DNA of 64,000 nt from Streptomyces sp. NRRL B-24484 (GTDB taxonomy: Bacteria > Actinomycetota > Actinomycetes > Streptomycetales > Streptomycetaceae): assembly GCF_000717715.1 (NCBI RefSeq), contig NZ_JOAI01000048.1:40504-104503 (forward strand), given 5' to 3'. Each line of letters opens with the position of its first letter. The stretch's first letter is position 1. The notes below the pieces were generated by a model. That model had not been told where the DNA came from. It ran no database searches and saw only the letters and a list, made by a program, of their open reading frames with translations. Shown here one piece after another: positions 17,586 through 27,007 of this stretch. Both the position numbers and the translations under genes were made by a program.

Positions 17586-20500
17586 TCAGGCGTAGACGCC
17601 GAACTCGTACAGCGAGTCGCCGTAGGCGGTGCCGCGCTGGGTGATGTTCACCCGTACGTAGCGGCCGCTGCCGTTCACGTCGACGTCGTCGACGCCGCCG
17701 GTGCCGCTCGTCGTCGACCAGGCGGTCGCCCAGTTGGTGCCGTCGGTCGAGGTCTGGATCTGGAAGGCCTTGCCGTAGGCGCCCTCCCAGCCCAGCTGGA
17801 CGTGCCTGAAGGACTTCACCGCGCCCAGGTCGACCTGGATCCACTGCGGGTCGGCCCACTCGCTGGCCCAGCGGGTGTTCCAGTTGCCGTCGGTGGCGTT
17901 GGACGCCGGGTAGGGCGCGCCGTTGCCCTGGGCCTGGAAGGTGGAGGCGGTGGCGGGCCGGCCGAGCGCGATGTTCGTGCCGCTCGGGGTGGAAGCGACC
18001 ACCCGGAAGGACTTGGTCTCGATGCCGACGTTGCCGTGGCCGTCGTAGGCGTAGACGTAGACCTTGTAGACACCGAGGCCCTTCGGGGCGACCGCGGTGA
18101 AGCGGCCGTCACCGGTCTGGGTGAAGGCGACCTGGCTGAAGCCGGTGCCGCCGCCCGCGTACTTGGCGCAGTAGTAGAGGTTGTAGCGGATCAGGTCGCC
18201 GTCGGGGTCGGTGGTGGCGGCGGTGATGTCGAAGGTGCCGCCGGCCGGGACGGTCGCGGTGTTGCTGAGCGACAGGTCCGAGACGACCGGCGGGGTGTTG
18301 CCACCGGCGTTCCCGCCGTAGTTCTTCGCGACCGAGTAGAAGGCGAGCCGCCGCCAGCCGGCGGGCACGGTGTTGTACCAGACGCCGCCGAAGTCGTTCT
18401 CGGTGCCGTAGTGGAAGACCGTAGCGCCGAGCGAGACGCCGGTGTGGCCGGTGATGCAGCCCCAGTTGGAGAGGTAGGCGTCGCGCTTCTTGACGTCGGT
18501 GGGCTCCAGCGGCACGCCGTTGGCGTCGTTCGGCACCTCCCACTCGCCGTCCTCGCCGGACTCGGTGATGATGTACGGCTTGGTGTAACCGCCGCTGATC
18601 CAGTCGTTCTTGACGTTGCAGACCGCGCCGTAGGAGTTCACCGCGAGCAGGTCGAGGCTGGGCGAGTAGTCCCTGTAGTACTTCCATGCGGCGGTGTACG
18701 CGTCGGTGGAGGTCACCGGGTGGTTGGGGTCGATGGCGTGGATCGCCTGGGTGACCCGCTCGACGTACTTGGCGTAGGCGACGCGCTGCTGCTCGACGGT
18801 GGTGCCGTTGTAGGTGTGGTCCTGGGTGGTGAGGATGACCTCGTTGCCGACGTCCCAGAGCAGCACGCCGGGGTGGTTCCGGTAGGTGGTCACCCACTGC
18901 TTGATCTGGTCGAGCGTCGAGTCCATGTAGGCGGTGTCGTTGACGTAGTCGGCGCCCTGGTTCAGCCAGAAGCCGTTGACCACCTTGAGGCCGTGCGCGG
19001 CGGCGGTGTCCAGCAGCGGCTTGCTGCCGGCGTCGGTGCCCCAGGTACGCAGGGTGTTGACGCCCATCGCCTTGAGCTCGCGGATGTGCGCCTCGGCGGT
19101 GGAGTTGGCCGGGCCCCAGGTGATGCCCTTGAGCTGGTACGGCCGGCCGTCCACCTGCAGCTGCCAGTTGCCCTGCGAGCCGGTCACCTTGACGGTGGAC
19201 GGCGCGGTGGGCACGGCCGGGTCGGTGAGCGGGGCGGGGGCGGTGCCGGTGGCGACCTGGACGGTGACCTTGTCGATGCTCAGGGTGCCGCCGGAGGTGG
19301 TGGCGTCGGTCGGGGTGGTGCAGTTGCAGACCGCGTCGGGGAAGCCGCCGCCGATGCCGAGGTTGAACACCAGGTAGAAGCCGTGGTGCACGGCCGCGTC
19401 CCAGGTGGCGACGCCGACCTGCGACTCGTTGACCTGCCAGACCTGGCGGCCGTCGAGGTACCAGCGGATCTGCTCGTCGGAGGTGGTGCGGTCGATGATC
19501 TGCGAGTACGTGTGGTAGCCGGTCTGGCAGCCGGTGCAGGAGGCCAGGCCGCTGGTCATGCCGTTGTACTCGTTGCAGTTGCCGCCGGGGGCCGTGCCGC
19601 AGTGCAGGGTGGTGGAGAGCTGGCTGCGGCCGTTGACGTTCTCCAGGATGTCGCTCTCGCCCGCGCCGGGCCAGACGGTGGAGTTGCCGCGGTTGGCGGC
19701 GCCCATCGCCCGGACCGACGGCCAGTAGCCGAGGCCGTTGGCCACGTCGGGCTGCTTGACGGTGGTGGAGATCTGCAGCTGGCCGCCGGCCGGCGCGGCG
19801 AAGTCGGTGCGCTTGGACTCGACCCGGCCCGAGGTCCAGGCCGAACCGTTCTTCAGCGCGGTCAGGTTGAGCGCGCCGCTGCCGTTCAGGCCGACGTTGG
19901 CCGGGGCGTTGGTGGCCGTCTGCACCTCGCCGGTGCCCCAGTTGGCCGGCCCGCCGGGGTACGCGGTGCCGGTGTCGACGATCCAGTCGTTGCCGTTGGG
20001 CGCGGTGCCGGCGCCGCCGGTGAAGTCCTCGTTGAAGACGGTCGTCCAGTTGCCCGGCGGCGGCGTGGTCGGCGGGGTGGTGGGCGGATCGGTCGGCGGG
20101 GTGCTGCCGCCTCCGGTGCGGACCTGGAACTCCCAGAGCGAGTAGCCGTATCCGGTGCCGCGCTGGGTGCCGTACATCCGCACGTAGCGGCCGCTGCCGG
20201 AGACGTTCAGCGTCTCCGTGCCGCCCGCACCGGTGGTGGTGCCGGTGCTGCCGTCCACCGCGTTGGCGGCCGCGGTGCCGTAGTTCTCCTCGCTGGAGGC
20301 GGTGACCGGGCGGCCCTGGGCGGCGTTCGCGGTGCCGCAGCTGCCGGTGGGGGTGCCGCCGCCGGGGGTGCCGTAGACCTGGAACTCCCAGAGGGAGTAG
20401 CCGTATCCGGTGCCGCGCTGGGTGCCGTACATCCGCACGTAGCGGCCGCTGCCGGAGACGTTCAGCGTCTCCGTGCCGCCCGCACCGGTGGTGGCCGAGG

Positions 20501-20778
20501 TCGACCTGGATCCACTGCGGGTCGGTGTTGGCCGAGGACCAGCGGGTGCCGGTGCTGCCGTCCACCGCGTTGGCGGCCGCGGTGCCGTAGTTCTCCTCGC
20601 TGGAGGCGGTGACCGGGCGGCCCTGGGAGAGCAGCGAGGCGGCCGCCTGCGCCCGCCCGGCGGGCAGGAACAGCAGCAGTCCGGCGACCAGGGCGCCGGC
20701 GACGAGCCCGGCCAGGGCGCGCCAGGGTGGTGCGGAGTGCGGTGTGGGGGCCGCCGCACGGGCGGGTGGAGCGAGCAT
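17586..20778 (-). pseudogene. Multidomain exported glycanase (discoidin-GH16-TIM barrel-discoidin), frameshifted near N-terminus
   Basis: The signal peptide and start (ATG at 20778, AGGAGA upstream; MLAPPARAAAPTPHS, mature from about AAASLL) are in one frame. The frame holds through RWSSANTDPQWIQVDLG, then at about 20493 the reading shifts and the rest (to 17586, about 960 residues) is open in another frame. The remainder has two incomplete discoidin repeats, a Pro/Thr linker, a GH16 domain with GESDILE (the ExDxxE catalytic motif), a GH2/GH5-like TIM barrel (LWDVGNE acid/base and YIITESGE nucleophile candidates), an Ig-like segment and a complete discoidin domain. It probably cleaves beta-glucans outside the cell. 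Both N-terminal discoidin copies lack their central strands. The lesion may be an assembly error, because everything else is intact. Confidence 0.8.
20122..20627. repeat. Near-identical direct repeat within the glycanase gene
   Basis: 20122-20238 and 20377-20493 (117 bp each) differ at only one base. 20239-20320 and 20546-20627 (82 bp each) appear identical. In the first copy the two blocks are directly joined; in the second they are separated by 52 bases (20494-20545). Each full copy would encode one discoidin domain, but both lack the domain centre. Confidence 0.85.
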
Positions 20779-20834
20779 GGGGAACTCTCCTGACGAGACG
20801 GGTGGGGGAGGACGGCACGCGTCGGCCGATTCCT

Positions 20835-20849
20835 GGGAGAGCGCTCTCG
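20835..20849. promoter_or_regulatory. LacI-type operator O2 (glycanase promoter)
   Basis: GGGAGAGCGCTCTCG contains the 12-bp palindrome GAGAGCGCTCTC (20837-20848), about 60 bases upstream of the glycanase ATG. Confidence 0.75.
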
Positions 20850-21005
20850 CAGTCATGGGAATGGTTGCCGCGATGTTTCCGTCATGTCAAGCCCCTTGCA
20901 GCAGCCGGACCCTCGCCGATCGTGCTTTCAAATCGGCAGGTGCGCAAAGCTTTTGAGTGCAGCCCCTTGACGGCGGGGCTGTTCCGGGGCCAGGCTCCGT
21001 CCGAC

Positions 21006-21021
21006 GGGAGAGCGCTCTCCC
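21006..21021. promoter_or_regulatory. LacI-type operator O3 (transporter promoter)
   Basis: GGGAGAGCGCTCTCCC, a perfect 16-bp palindrome and the best copy of the local motif, lies 99 bases before the binding-protein start. The whole 20779-21119 gap is a divergent regulatory region without a gene. Confidence 0.8.
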
Positions 21022-21054
21022 ATCTGATCCGATGGACGCCCGCACGTCCATCCG

Positions 21055-21069
21055 GTGGAGCGCTCTCCC
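21055..21069. promoter_or_regulatory. LacI-type operator O4 (transporter promoter)
   Basis: GTGGAGCGCTCTCCC keeps one full half-site (GCTCTCCC) and a shortened other half around a GAGCGCTC core, 51 bases before the ATG. Between O3 and O4 lies an inverted repeat GATGGACG / CGTCCATC (21031-21052). Confidence 0.6.
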
Positions 21070-21119
21070 GCGCCCCCCGTACATCCGCCCCACGCCGAAT
21101 CCCCGCAAGGAGCCCACCC

Positions 21120-22415
21120 ATGCCCACCGCCCGCACCGGCCGGAGATCCGCTGCGGCGGCCGCCTCCGCCGCGCTCGCCGTCGCCCTGCTCGCCGGCGGC
21201 TGCTCCAGCAGCGGCCCGGCCGCCGAGGACGCCGCCGACGCCAAGATCACGCTGACCGTGAACCTGTTCTCCGAGTTCGGCTACGCGGACCTCTACAAGC
21301 AGTACGAGCAGCTGCACCCCAACATCACCGTCAAGGAGAACCGCGCCGACCTCGGCGCCCACCACCAGAACCTGCGCGCCCACCTGCTGGCCGGCTCTGG
21401 CACCGCCGACATCGAGGCGATCGAGATCGGGCAGGTGGCCGGGTTCCAGCCGCAGGCCTCGAAGTTCGTCGACTTCCTGCAGTACGGCGTCAGCAAGGAC
21501 CAGTGGGTGCCCTCGAAGACCGCCCCGGCCTCCAGCGCCGACGGCAAGGCGCTCTTCGGCCTCGGCACCGACATGGGCGGCATGGCCCTCTGCTACCGCA
21601 CCGACCTGTTCAAGGCCGCCGGCCTGCCGACCGACCGCGACCAGGTCTCCGCGCTGCTCGCCGACTGGCCCGCCTACACCGCCGCCGGCAAGCAGTTCCT
21701 CGCCAAGAGCCCCACCAAGGGCGCCAAGTGGTTCGACAGCGCGGGCAACCTGTTCAGCTCGATCGTCGCGCAGGCGCCGACCGGCTTCTACGACGCCTCG
21801 GGCAAGCCCGTCGTCCAGGAGAACCCGGCCGTCAAGCAGGCCTTCGACCTGGTCGCCGGTGCGATCAAGGACGGGCAGTCCGCGGGCATCCAGGCCTTCA
21901 CCCCCGCCTGGGACACCGGCTTCCAGAAGAGCCAGTTCGCCACCGTCGCCTGCCCCGCCTGGATGAGCTACGAGTTCAAGGCCAACCCGCCGACCGACGG
22001 CGGCAGCTGGGACATCGCCCGGATCCCGGGCGGCGGCGGCAACTGGGGCGGCTCGTACCTGACGGTGCCCAAGGCCGGCAAGCACACCAAGGCCGCCGTC
22101 GAGCTGGCGAAGTGGCTCACCGCCCCCGAGCAGGAGTCCTGGCTGTTCAAGAACAAGGGCTACTTCCCGTCCGACCAGGCGCTCTGGAGCCAGCCCGACA
22201 TCGCCGGGTTCACCGACCCGCTGTTCAACAACGCGCCCACCGGCAAGATCTTCTCCCAGTCCGCCAAGGACCTGCAGCCGCAGCCGCTCGGCGCGCACGG
22301 CGCCGAGATCGGCACCGCCATCGGCAACGCCCTCACCTCCATCGAGCAGGGCAAGGCCGACCCGGGCACCGCCTGGCAGAAGGCCCTCGCCGACGTCGCC
22401 AACATCACCGGCTGA
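21120..22415 (+). CDS. Sugar ABC transporter substrate-binding lipoprotein
   Basis: A 431-residue extracytoplasmic binding protein of family 1 (CebE/MalE type). The signal peptide ends with the lipobox LLAGGC and the mature protein starts SSSGPAAEDA. Family features include LTVNLFSEFGY near the mature N-terminus, DIEAIEIGQV, and a C-terminal helix where AVELAKWLTAPEQ is typical. The ATG at 21120 has AAGGAG upstream. It is the first gene of the transporter operon and lies directly behind operators O3 and O4. The ligand is probably a beta-linked oligosaccharide released by the GH16 glycanase, inferred from context. Confidence 0.9.
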   Translation: MPTARTGRRSAAAAASAALAVALLAGGCSSSGPAAEDAADAKITLTVNLFSEFGYADLYKQYEQLHPNITVKENRADLGAHHQNLRAHLLAGSGTADIEAIEIGQVAGFQPQASKFVDFLQYGVSKDQWVPSKTAPASSADGKALFGLGTDMGGMALCYRTDLFKAAGLPTDRDQVSALLADWPAYTAAGKQFLAKSPTKGAKWFDSAGNLFSSIVAQAPTGFYDASGKPVVQENPAVKQAFDLVAGAIKDGQSAGIQAFTPAWDTGFQKSQFATVACPAWMSYEFKANPPTDGGSWDIARIPGGGGNWGGSYLTVPKAGKHTKAAVELAKWLTAPEQESWLFKNKGYFPSDQALWSQPDIAGFTDPLFNNAPTGKIFSQSAKDLQPQPLGAHGAEIGTAIGNALTSIEQGKADPGTAWQKALADVANITG

Positions 22416-22552
22416 CACGCCCCCTCCCGGGCCGCCGTAACCCGCTCTCCAGGGCCACGGACGCACCGCGAGGAGCACACCCCCCGATCCCGCGGTGCCG
22501 GCGCGGACCTGACCCCGCCGGCACCGCGGCCCACCCGCAAGGAGCCCCCGCC

Positions 22553-23518
22553 ATGGCCGCGACCGTGTCCGCCGACACGCCGCTGCGCCCCGCCCGCGCC
22601 CCGGCCGCCCGCTGGAGCCGGATCGAGCGCCGCACCTCCCCCTACCTGTACGTCGCCCCGTTCTTCCTGGTGTTCGCGGTGTTCGGGCTCTTCCCGATGC
22701 TCTACACCGGCTACGTCTCGATGACCGGCTGGCGGGCCGACCGGCCCGGCACCGAGAGCAGCTGGGTCGGCCTGGAGAACTACCGCCGACTGCTGGACGA
22801 CCCGTTCTTCTGGAACGCGCTGAAGAACACCCTGGGCATCGGGGTGCTCTCCACCGTGCCGCAACTGCTGTTCGCGCTCGGCCTCGCGCACCTGCTGAAC
22901 TACCGGATCCGCGGCCGCACGTTCTTCCGGCTCGGGGTGCTGCTGCCCAACGTCACCTCGGTCGCCGCCGTCACCCTCATCTTCGTCCAGCTCTTCGGCC
23001 GGGACTTCGGCCTGGTCAACTGGGCGCTCGGGCTGTTCGGGGTGGACCGGATCGACTGGCAGGCCGGCACGCTCTCCTCCTGGACGGCCATCTCCGCGAT
23101 CGTGACCTGGCGCTGGACGGGCTACAACGCGCTGATCTACCTGGCCGCCATGCAGTCCGTGCCCTTCGAGCTGTACGAGGCCGCGGCGATCGACGGGGCG
23201 AGCCGCTGGCGGCAGTTCCGGTCGATCACGATCCCGATGCTGCGGCCGACGATCCTGTTCACCGTCATCGTCTCCACCATCGGCGCCCTGCAGCTGTTCG
23301 GCGAGCCGATGCTCTTCGGCCAGCAGCAGGACCCGACCACCGGCGGCTCCCAGCACCAGTTCCAGACCCTGGCGCTCTACTCGTACAACCAGTTCTGGGG
23401 CCGCTTCAAGTACGGCTACGGGGCGGCGGTGTCCTGGGCGATGTTCCTGCTCATCGTCGTCGTGGTGGCCGCCAACCTGCTCGCCGCCCGCCGGATGAAG
23501 GGGGCCGACGCCTCGTGA
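22553..23518 (+). CDS. Sugar ABC transporter permease (MalF/CebF type)
   Basis: A 321-residue inner-membrane permease with about six helices: one near the N-terminus (YVAPFFLVFAVFGLFPML) and the binding-protein-dependent transport domain behind it. The EAA loop YEAAAIDGASRWRQFRSITI, which docks the ATPase, is intact. AAGGAG precedes the ATG. The 137-base gap from the binding-protein gene contains no clear hairpin, so the operon probably continues through it. The stop overlaps the start of the second permease. Confidence 0.92.
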   Translation: MAATVSADTPLRPARAPAARWSRIERRTSPYLYVAPFFLVFAVFGLFPMLYTGYVSMTGWRADRPGTESSWVGLENYRRLLDDPFFWNALKNTLGIGVLSTVPQLLFALGLAHLLNYRIRGRTFFRLGVLLPNVTSVAAVTLIFVQLFGRDFGLVNWALGLFGVDRIDWQAGTLSSWTAISAIVTWRWTGYNALIYLAAMQSVPFELYEAAAIDGASRWRQFRSITIPMLRPTILFTVIVSTIGALQLFGEPMLFGQQQDPTTGGSQHQFQTLALYSYNQFWGRFKYGYGAAVSWAMFLLIVVVVAANLLAARRMKGADAS

Positions 23519-24348
23519 GCCGCAACCGCCAACTCTCCGCCGGCAAGGGCGTGTACGCCACCCTCGCGGTCGGCGTGGTGCTGTCCGTCTTCCCGCTGTA
23601 CTGGACGGTCGTCGCCGCCTCCCGGAACAACACCGACGTCCACCGGGTGCCGCCCGTGCTGCTGCCCGGCGGCAACCTGCTGCACAACATCGGCGAGGCC
23701 TTCCGGCAGACCGACATGGGCCTCGCGCTGCTCAACTCGCTGGTCGTCTCCTCGACCGTCACCGCCTGCGTGGTGCTGACGAGTTCACTGGCCGGCTTCG
23801 CCTTCGCCAAGCTGCCCTTCCGCGGCCGGAACCCGCTGCTCGCCTCGGTGGTGGCCACCATGATGGTGCCGACCCAGCTCGGCATCATCCCGCTGTACAT
23901 CATGATGGCCAACTGGTTCCACTGGGCCGACCACCTGCAGGCACTGATCGTGCCGGCCGTCGCCAACGCCTTCGGCGTGTTCTTCCTGCGCCAGTACCTC
24001 GTCACCGCCCTGCCCGACGAACTCCTCGACGCCGCCCGGATGGACGGCTGTACCACCCGCGGCCTGTACTGGCACGTCGCGCTGCCCGCCGCCCGGCCCG
24101 CGATGGCGGTGCTCGGCATGCTGACCTTCATGGCCACCTGGAACGACTTCTACTGGCCCAAGGTCGTCATGACCCAGCAGAACCCGACCATCCAGCTCAC
24201 CCTCTCCGAGCTGGCCAGCGGCTACATCAAGGACTACTCGCTCGTCCTCACCGGCGCCCTGGTCGCCAGTCTGCCGGTGATCGCCGCCTTCCTCCTGATG
24301 GGACGCCAGATCATCGACGGCATCATGCAGGGGGCGGTGAAGAGTTGA
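23515..24348 (+). CDS. Sugar ABC transporter permease (MalG/CebG type)
   Basis: A 277-residue inner-membrane permease with six predicted helices and the EAA loop LDAARMDGCTTRGLYWHVALP. The GTG start overlaps the previous stop by four bases and the stop overlaps the TTG of the GH3 gene by four bases, so the three products are translationally coupled. No ATPase gene is present in the locus. In streptomycetes such importers usually share the MsiK ATPase encoded elsewhere, and that is expected here. Confidence 0.92.
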   Translation: MSRNRQLSAGKGVYATLAVGVVLSVFPLYWTVVAASRNNTDVHRVPPVLLPGGNLLHNIGEAFRQTDMGLALLNSLVVSSTVTACVVLTSSLAGFAFAKLPFRGRNPLLASVVATMMVPTQLGIIPLYIMMANWFHWADHLQALIVPAVANAFGVFFLRQYLVTALPDELLDAARMDGCTTRGLYWHVALPAARPAMAVLGMLTFMATWNDFYWPKVVMTQQNPTIQLTLSELASGYIKDYSLVLTGALVASLPVIAAFLLMGRQIIDGIMQGAVKS

Positions 24349-26846
24349 CCGCCATCGACACCTCCGGCCGCTCCCCCGGCTCCCCCGCCCCCGACTCCCC
24401 CGGCGCCACCGACACCGTCGGACCCGAGGTCCTCGACATCGCGCGCAAGGCCCGCCTGGTCTCCGGCGGCGGCACCTTCCGCACCAGCGCCGAACCGGCC
24501 CTCGGGCTGCGGCCGATCGTCACCTCGGACGGCCCGATCGGCGTCCGCGGCGAACGCTGGGACGAGACCGACACCGCCCTCGCCCTGCCCTCCCCCACCG
24601 CGATGGCCGCCAGCTGGGACGAGGAGCTCGTCGAGCGGCTGGGCGCACTGCTCGCCGCCGAGGCCCGCCGCAAGGGCGTCGACGTGCTGCTCGCACCGAC
24701 CCTCAACCTGCACCGCTCGCCGTACGCCGGCCGGAACTTCGAGTGCTTCGCCGAGGACCCGCTGCTCACCGGCCGGATCGGCGCCGCGTACGTCCGCGGG
24801 GTCCAGGACGGCGGGGTCGCCGCCACCGCCAAGCACTACGTCGGCAACGAGTCCGAGACCGAGCGGCTCACCCTGGACGCCGCGATCGACGAACGCACCC
24901 TGCGCGAGGTCTACCTCGCCCCCTTCGAGGCCGCCGTCCGGGCCGGGGTGTGGGCGGTGATGTCGGCGTACAACGGCGTCAACGGCCTTTCCATGAGCGA
25001 GAGTCCGCTGCTGGCGGAGCCGCTCAAGGGCGAGTGGGGCTTCGACGGCCTGGTGGTCTCCGACTGGGGGGCCGTCCGCAGCACGGAGACCACCGGGGCG
25101 GCCGCCGTCGACCTCGCCATGCCCGGGCCCAACGAGCACTGGGGCGAGCGCCTCGCCGAGGCCGTCCGATCCGGCCGGGTGCCGGCCGCGGCGCTGGACG
25201 ACAAGGTGCGCCGGCTGCTCCGGCTGGCCCGGCGGGTCGGCGCCCTGGACGGCGCCCCCGCCCGGCCCCCGGTCACGGCCCGCCCGGAGCGGGACCGCGC
25301 GCTGCTGCGCCGGGCCGCGGCCGCCGGGGCCGTACTGCTGACCAACCGCGGCGGGCTGCTGCCGCTGGACCCGGCCCGGGTGCGCCGGATCGCCGTGCTC
25401 GGGCCCGGCGCGGCCGCCGCGCGGATCCAGGGCGGCGGCAGCGCCTCGGTCTACCCGGCCGCGGTGGTGTCGCCGCTGGACGGCATCCGGGCCGCCCTCC
25501 CGCCCGGCGTCGAGGTCGTCCACGCGCCCGGCGTCCGGACCTCGGTGCGCCCGACCCCGGTCGCCGCCGGCGACTGCCGCAACCCGGCGACCGGCCGGCC
25601 GGGCGTCCACGTCCGCTTCCTGGACGCCGCCGGGCAGGTGCTGCACACCGAGGACCGGCCGAGCGGACGCTCCTTCGAGGTCGACGAGTCGGTCGACCTC
25701 GCCGCCCTGCACAGCGTCGAACTGCGGACGGTGCTGCGGGTCGCCACCGCCGGACGCTGGCGGCTCGGGGTGGTCGGGCTCGGCGCCGTCCGGCTGCGGG
25801 TGGACGGCCGGACGGTGCTCGACTGCTACGCGGCGCCGGAGTCCGACGACCCGACGTACCTGCACGTCACGCCGGCGTTCCGGCAGGCCGAGGTGGAGCT
25901 CGCGGCCGGGCGGGAGACCGAGGTCGCGGCCCGGCGGATCGTCGAACCCGGTCACGGCCGGGTGGTCGCACTGACCGCGGACGCCCCCGCCGGCACCCCG
26001 GAGGAGGAGCTCGCCGCGGCCGTCGAACTCGCCCGCGGTGCCGACGCCGTGATCGTCGTGGTCGGCACCTCCGAGCAGCACGAGAGCGAGGGATTCGACC
26101 GCAGCACCCTCGACCTGCCCGGCGGGCAGAACGCCCTGGTCTCCGCGGTGGCGGCGGCCAACCCGGCCACGGTCGCGGTGGTCAACTCCGGCGGGCCGGT
26201 GCTGATGCCGTGGCGCGGCGAGGCCGCGGCGGTGCTGCTCGGCTGGTTCCCCGGCCAGGAGGGCGGCGACGGACTGGCCGACGTGCTCTTCGGCCGGGCC
26301 GAACCGGGCGGGCGGCTGCCCACCACCTGGCCGGCCACCGGCGCCGGACCCGCCGTTCCCGGCACCCACCCGCAGGACGGCGTGCTCGCCTACCGCGAGG
26401 GCCTGCACCTCGGCCACCGCGGCTGGCTGAGGGCCGGCGCCGAGCCCGCGTACTGGTTCGGCCACGGGCTGGGCTACGGGCAGTGGGAGTACCTCGCGGT
26501 GGAGGTGCCGCAGCACGTCGCACCGGGCGCCGGGTTCACCGTCCGGACGGTGCTGCGCAACACCGGCCGGCGGGCCTCGCGCGAAGTGGTGCAGGTGTAC
26601 CTGGCCAGGCCCGGCAGTGCCGTGGATCGGCCGGTGCGTTGGCTGGCCGGGTTCGCGTCCGTCCGGGCCGAGCCCGGGCAGCGGGTGGAGGCCCGGATCG
26701 AGGTCGCACCGCGGGCGCTCGCCCACTGGTCGGTCGAGGAGCGCCGCTGGCTGGCCGAGAAGGGCGTGTTCACGGTGCTGGTCGGGCCGTCCTGCGGCGA
26801 GGTGCCGCTGTCCGCGGCCGTGGAGGTCCTCGCCGCCGACGGGTGA
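24345..26846 (+). CDS. GH3 beta-glucosidase with PA14 insertion
   Basis: An 833-residue enzyme without a signal peptide, so cytosolic. The GH3 N-terminal barrel shows TSDGPIGVRGE, KHYVGNESE and VVSDWGAV, where D240 is the catalytic nucleophile. The second GH3 domain contains a PA14-like insertion at about residues 400-530 (VRFLDAAGQ and following strands), which in related enzymes shapes the substrate pocket. A fibronectin-III-like domain closes the C-terminus. The TTG start overlaps the permease stop. As the last gene of the operon it should split imported oligosaccharides into glucose. Linkage preference (beta-1,3, 1,4 or 1,2) is not readable. Confidence 0.92.
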   Translation: MTAIDTSGRSPGSPAPDSPGATDTVGPEVLDIARKARLVSGGGTFRTSAEPALGLRPIVTSDGPIGVRGERWDETDTALALPSPTAMAASWDEELVERLGALLAAEARRKGVDVLLAPTLNLHRSPYAGRNFECFAEDPLLTGRIGAAYVRGVQDGGVAATAKHYVGNESETERLTLDAAIDERTLREVYLAPFEAAVRAGVWAVMSAYNGVNGLSMSESPLLAEPLKGEWGFDGLVVSDWGAVRSTETTGAAAVDLAMPGPNEHWGERLAEAVRSGRVPAAALDDKVRRLLRLARRVGALDGAPARPPVTARPERDRALLRRAAAAGAVLLTNRGGLLPLDPARVRRIAVLGPGAAAARIQGGGSASVYPAAVVSPLDGIRAALPPGVEVVHAPGVRTSVRPTPVAAGDCRNPATGRPGVHVRFLDAAGQVLHTEDRPSGRSFEVDESVDLAALHSVELRTVLRVATAGRWRLGVVGLGAVRLRVDGRTVLDCYAAPESDDPTYLHVTPAFRQAEVELAAGRETEVAARRIVEPGHGRVVALTADAPAGTPEEELAAAVELARGADAVIVVVGTSEQHESEGFDRSTLDLPGGQNALVSAVAAANPATVAVVNSGGPVLMPWRGEAAAVLLGWFPGQEGGDGLADVLFGRAEPGGRLPTTWPATGAGPAVPGTHPQDGVLAYREGLHLGHRGWLRAGAEPAYWFGHGLGYGQWEYLAVEVPQHVAPGAGFTVRTVLRNTGRRASREVVQVYLARPGSAVDRPVRWLAGFASVRAEPGQRVEARIEVAPRALAHWSVEERRWLAEKGVFTVLVGPSCGEVPLSAAVEVLAADG

Positions 26847-26851
26847 GTGCT

Positions 26852-26902
26852 CCGGCGGTGACCGGTGGGCGGACGGGGGTCCTGGCCGCCGGTCACCGCC
26901 GG
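26852..26902. terminator. Operon-end hairpin
   Basis: A perfect 14-bp stem, CCGGCGGTGACCGG (26852-26865) with CCGGTCACCGCCGG (26889-26902), and a 23-base loop, directly after the GH3 stop. Confidence 0.65.
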
Positions 26903-27007
26903 TTAGGCTGACCGGCGATCGGAGAGCGTTTGCCGTGGTGTCCCCCGGGCGCCACCAGGCCCGTGCCGCGCCTCCCGAGCCGTACCGCCGACCCTGGGAG
27001 CAGCAGC

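Noticed and set aside
17157..20612. 1151-residue open frame antisense to the glycanase
   Set aside because: Val/Gly/Asp-rich antisense shadow. The repeated VSGAALGAVHPHVAAAA-like strings only mirror the discoidin repeats.
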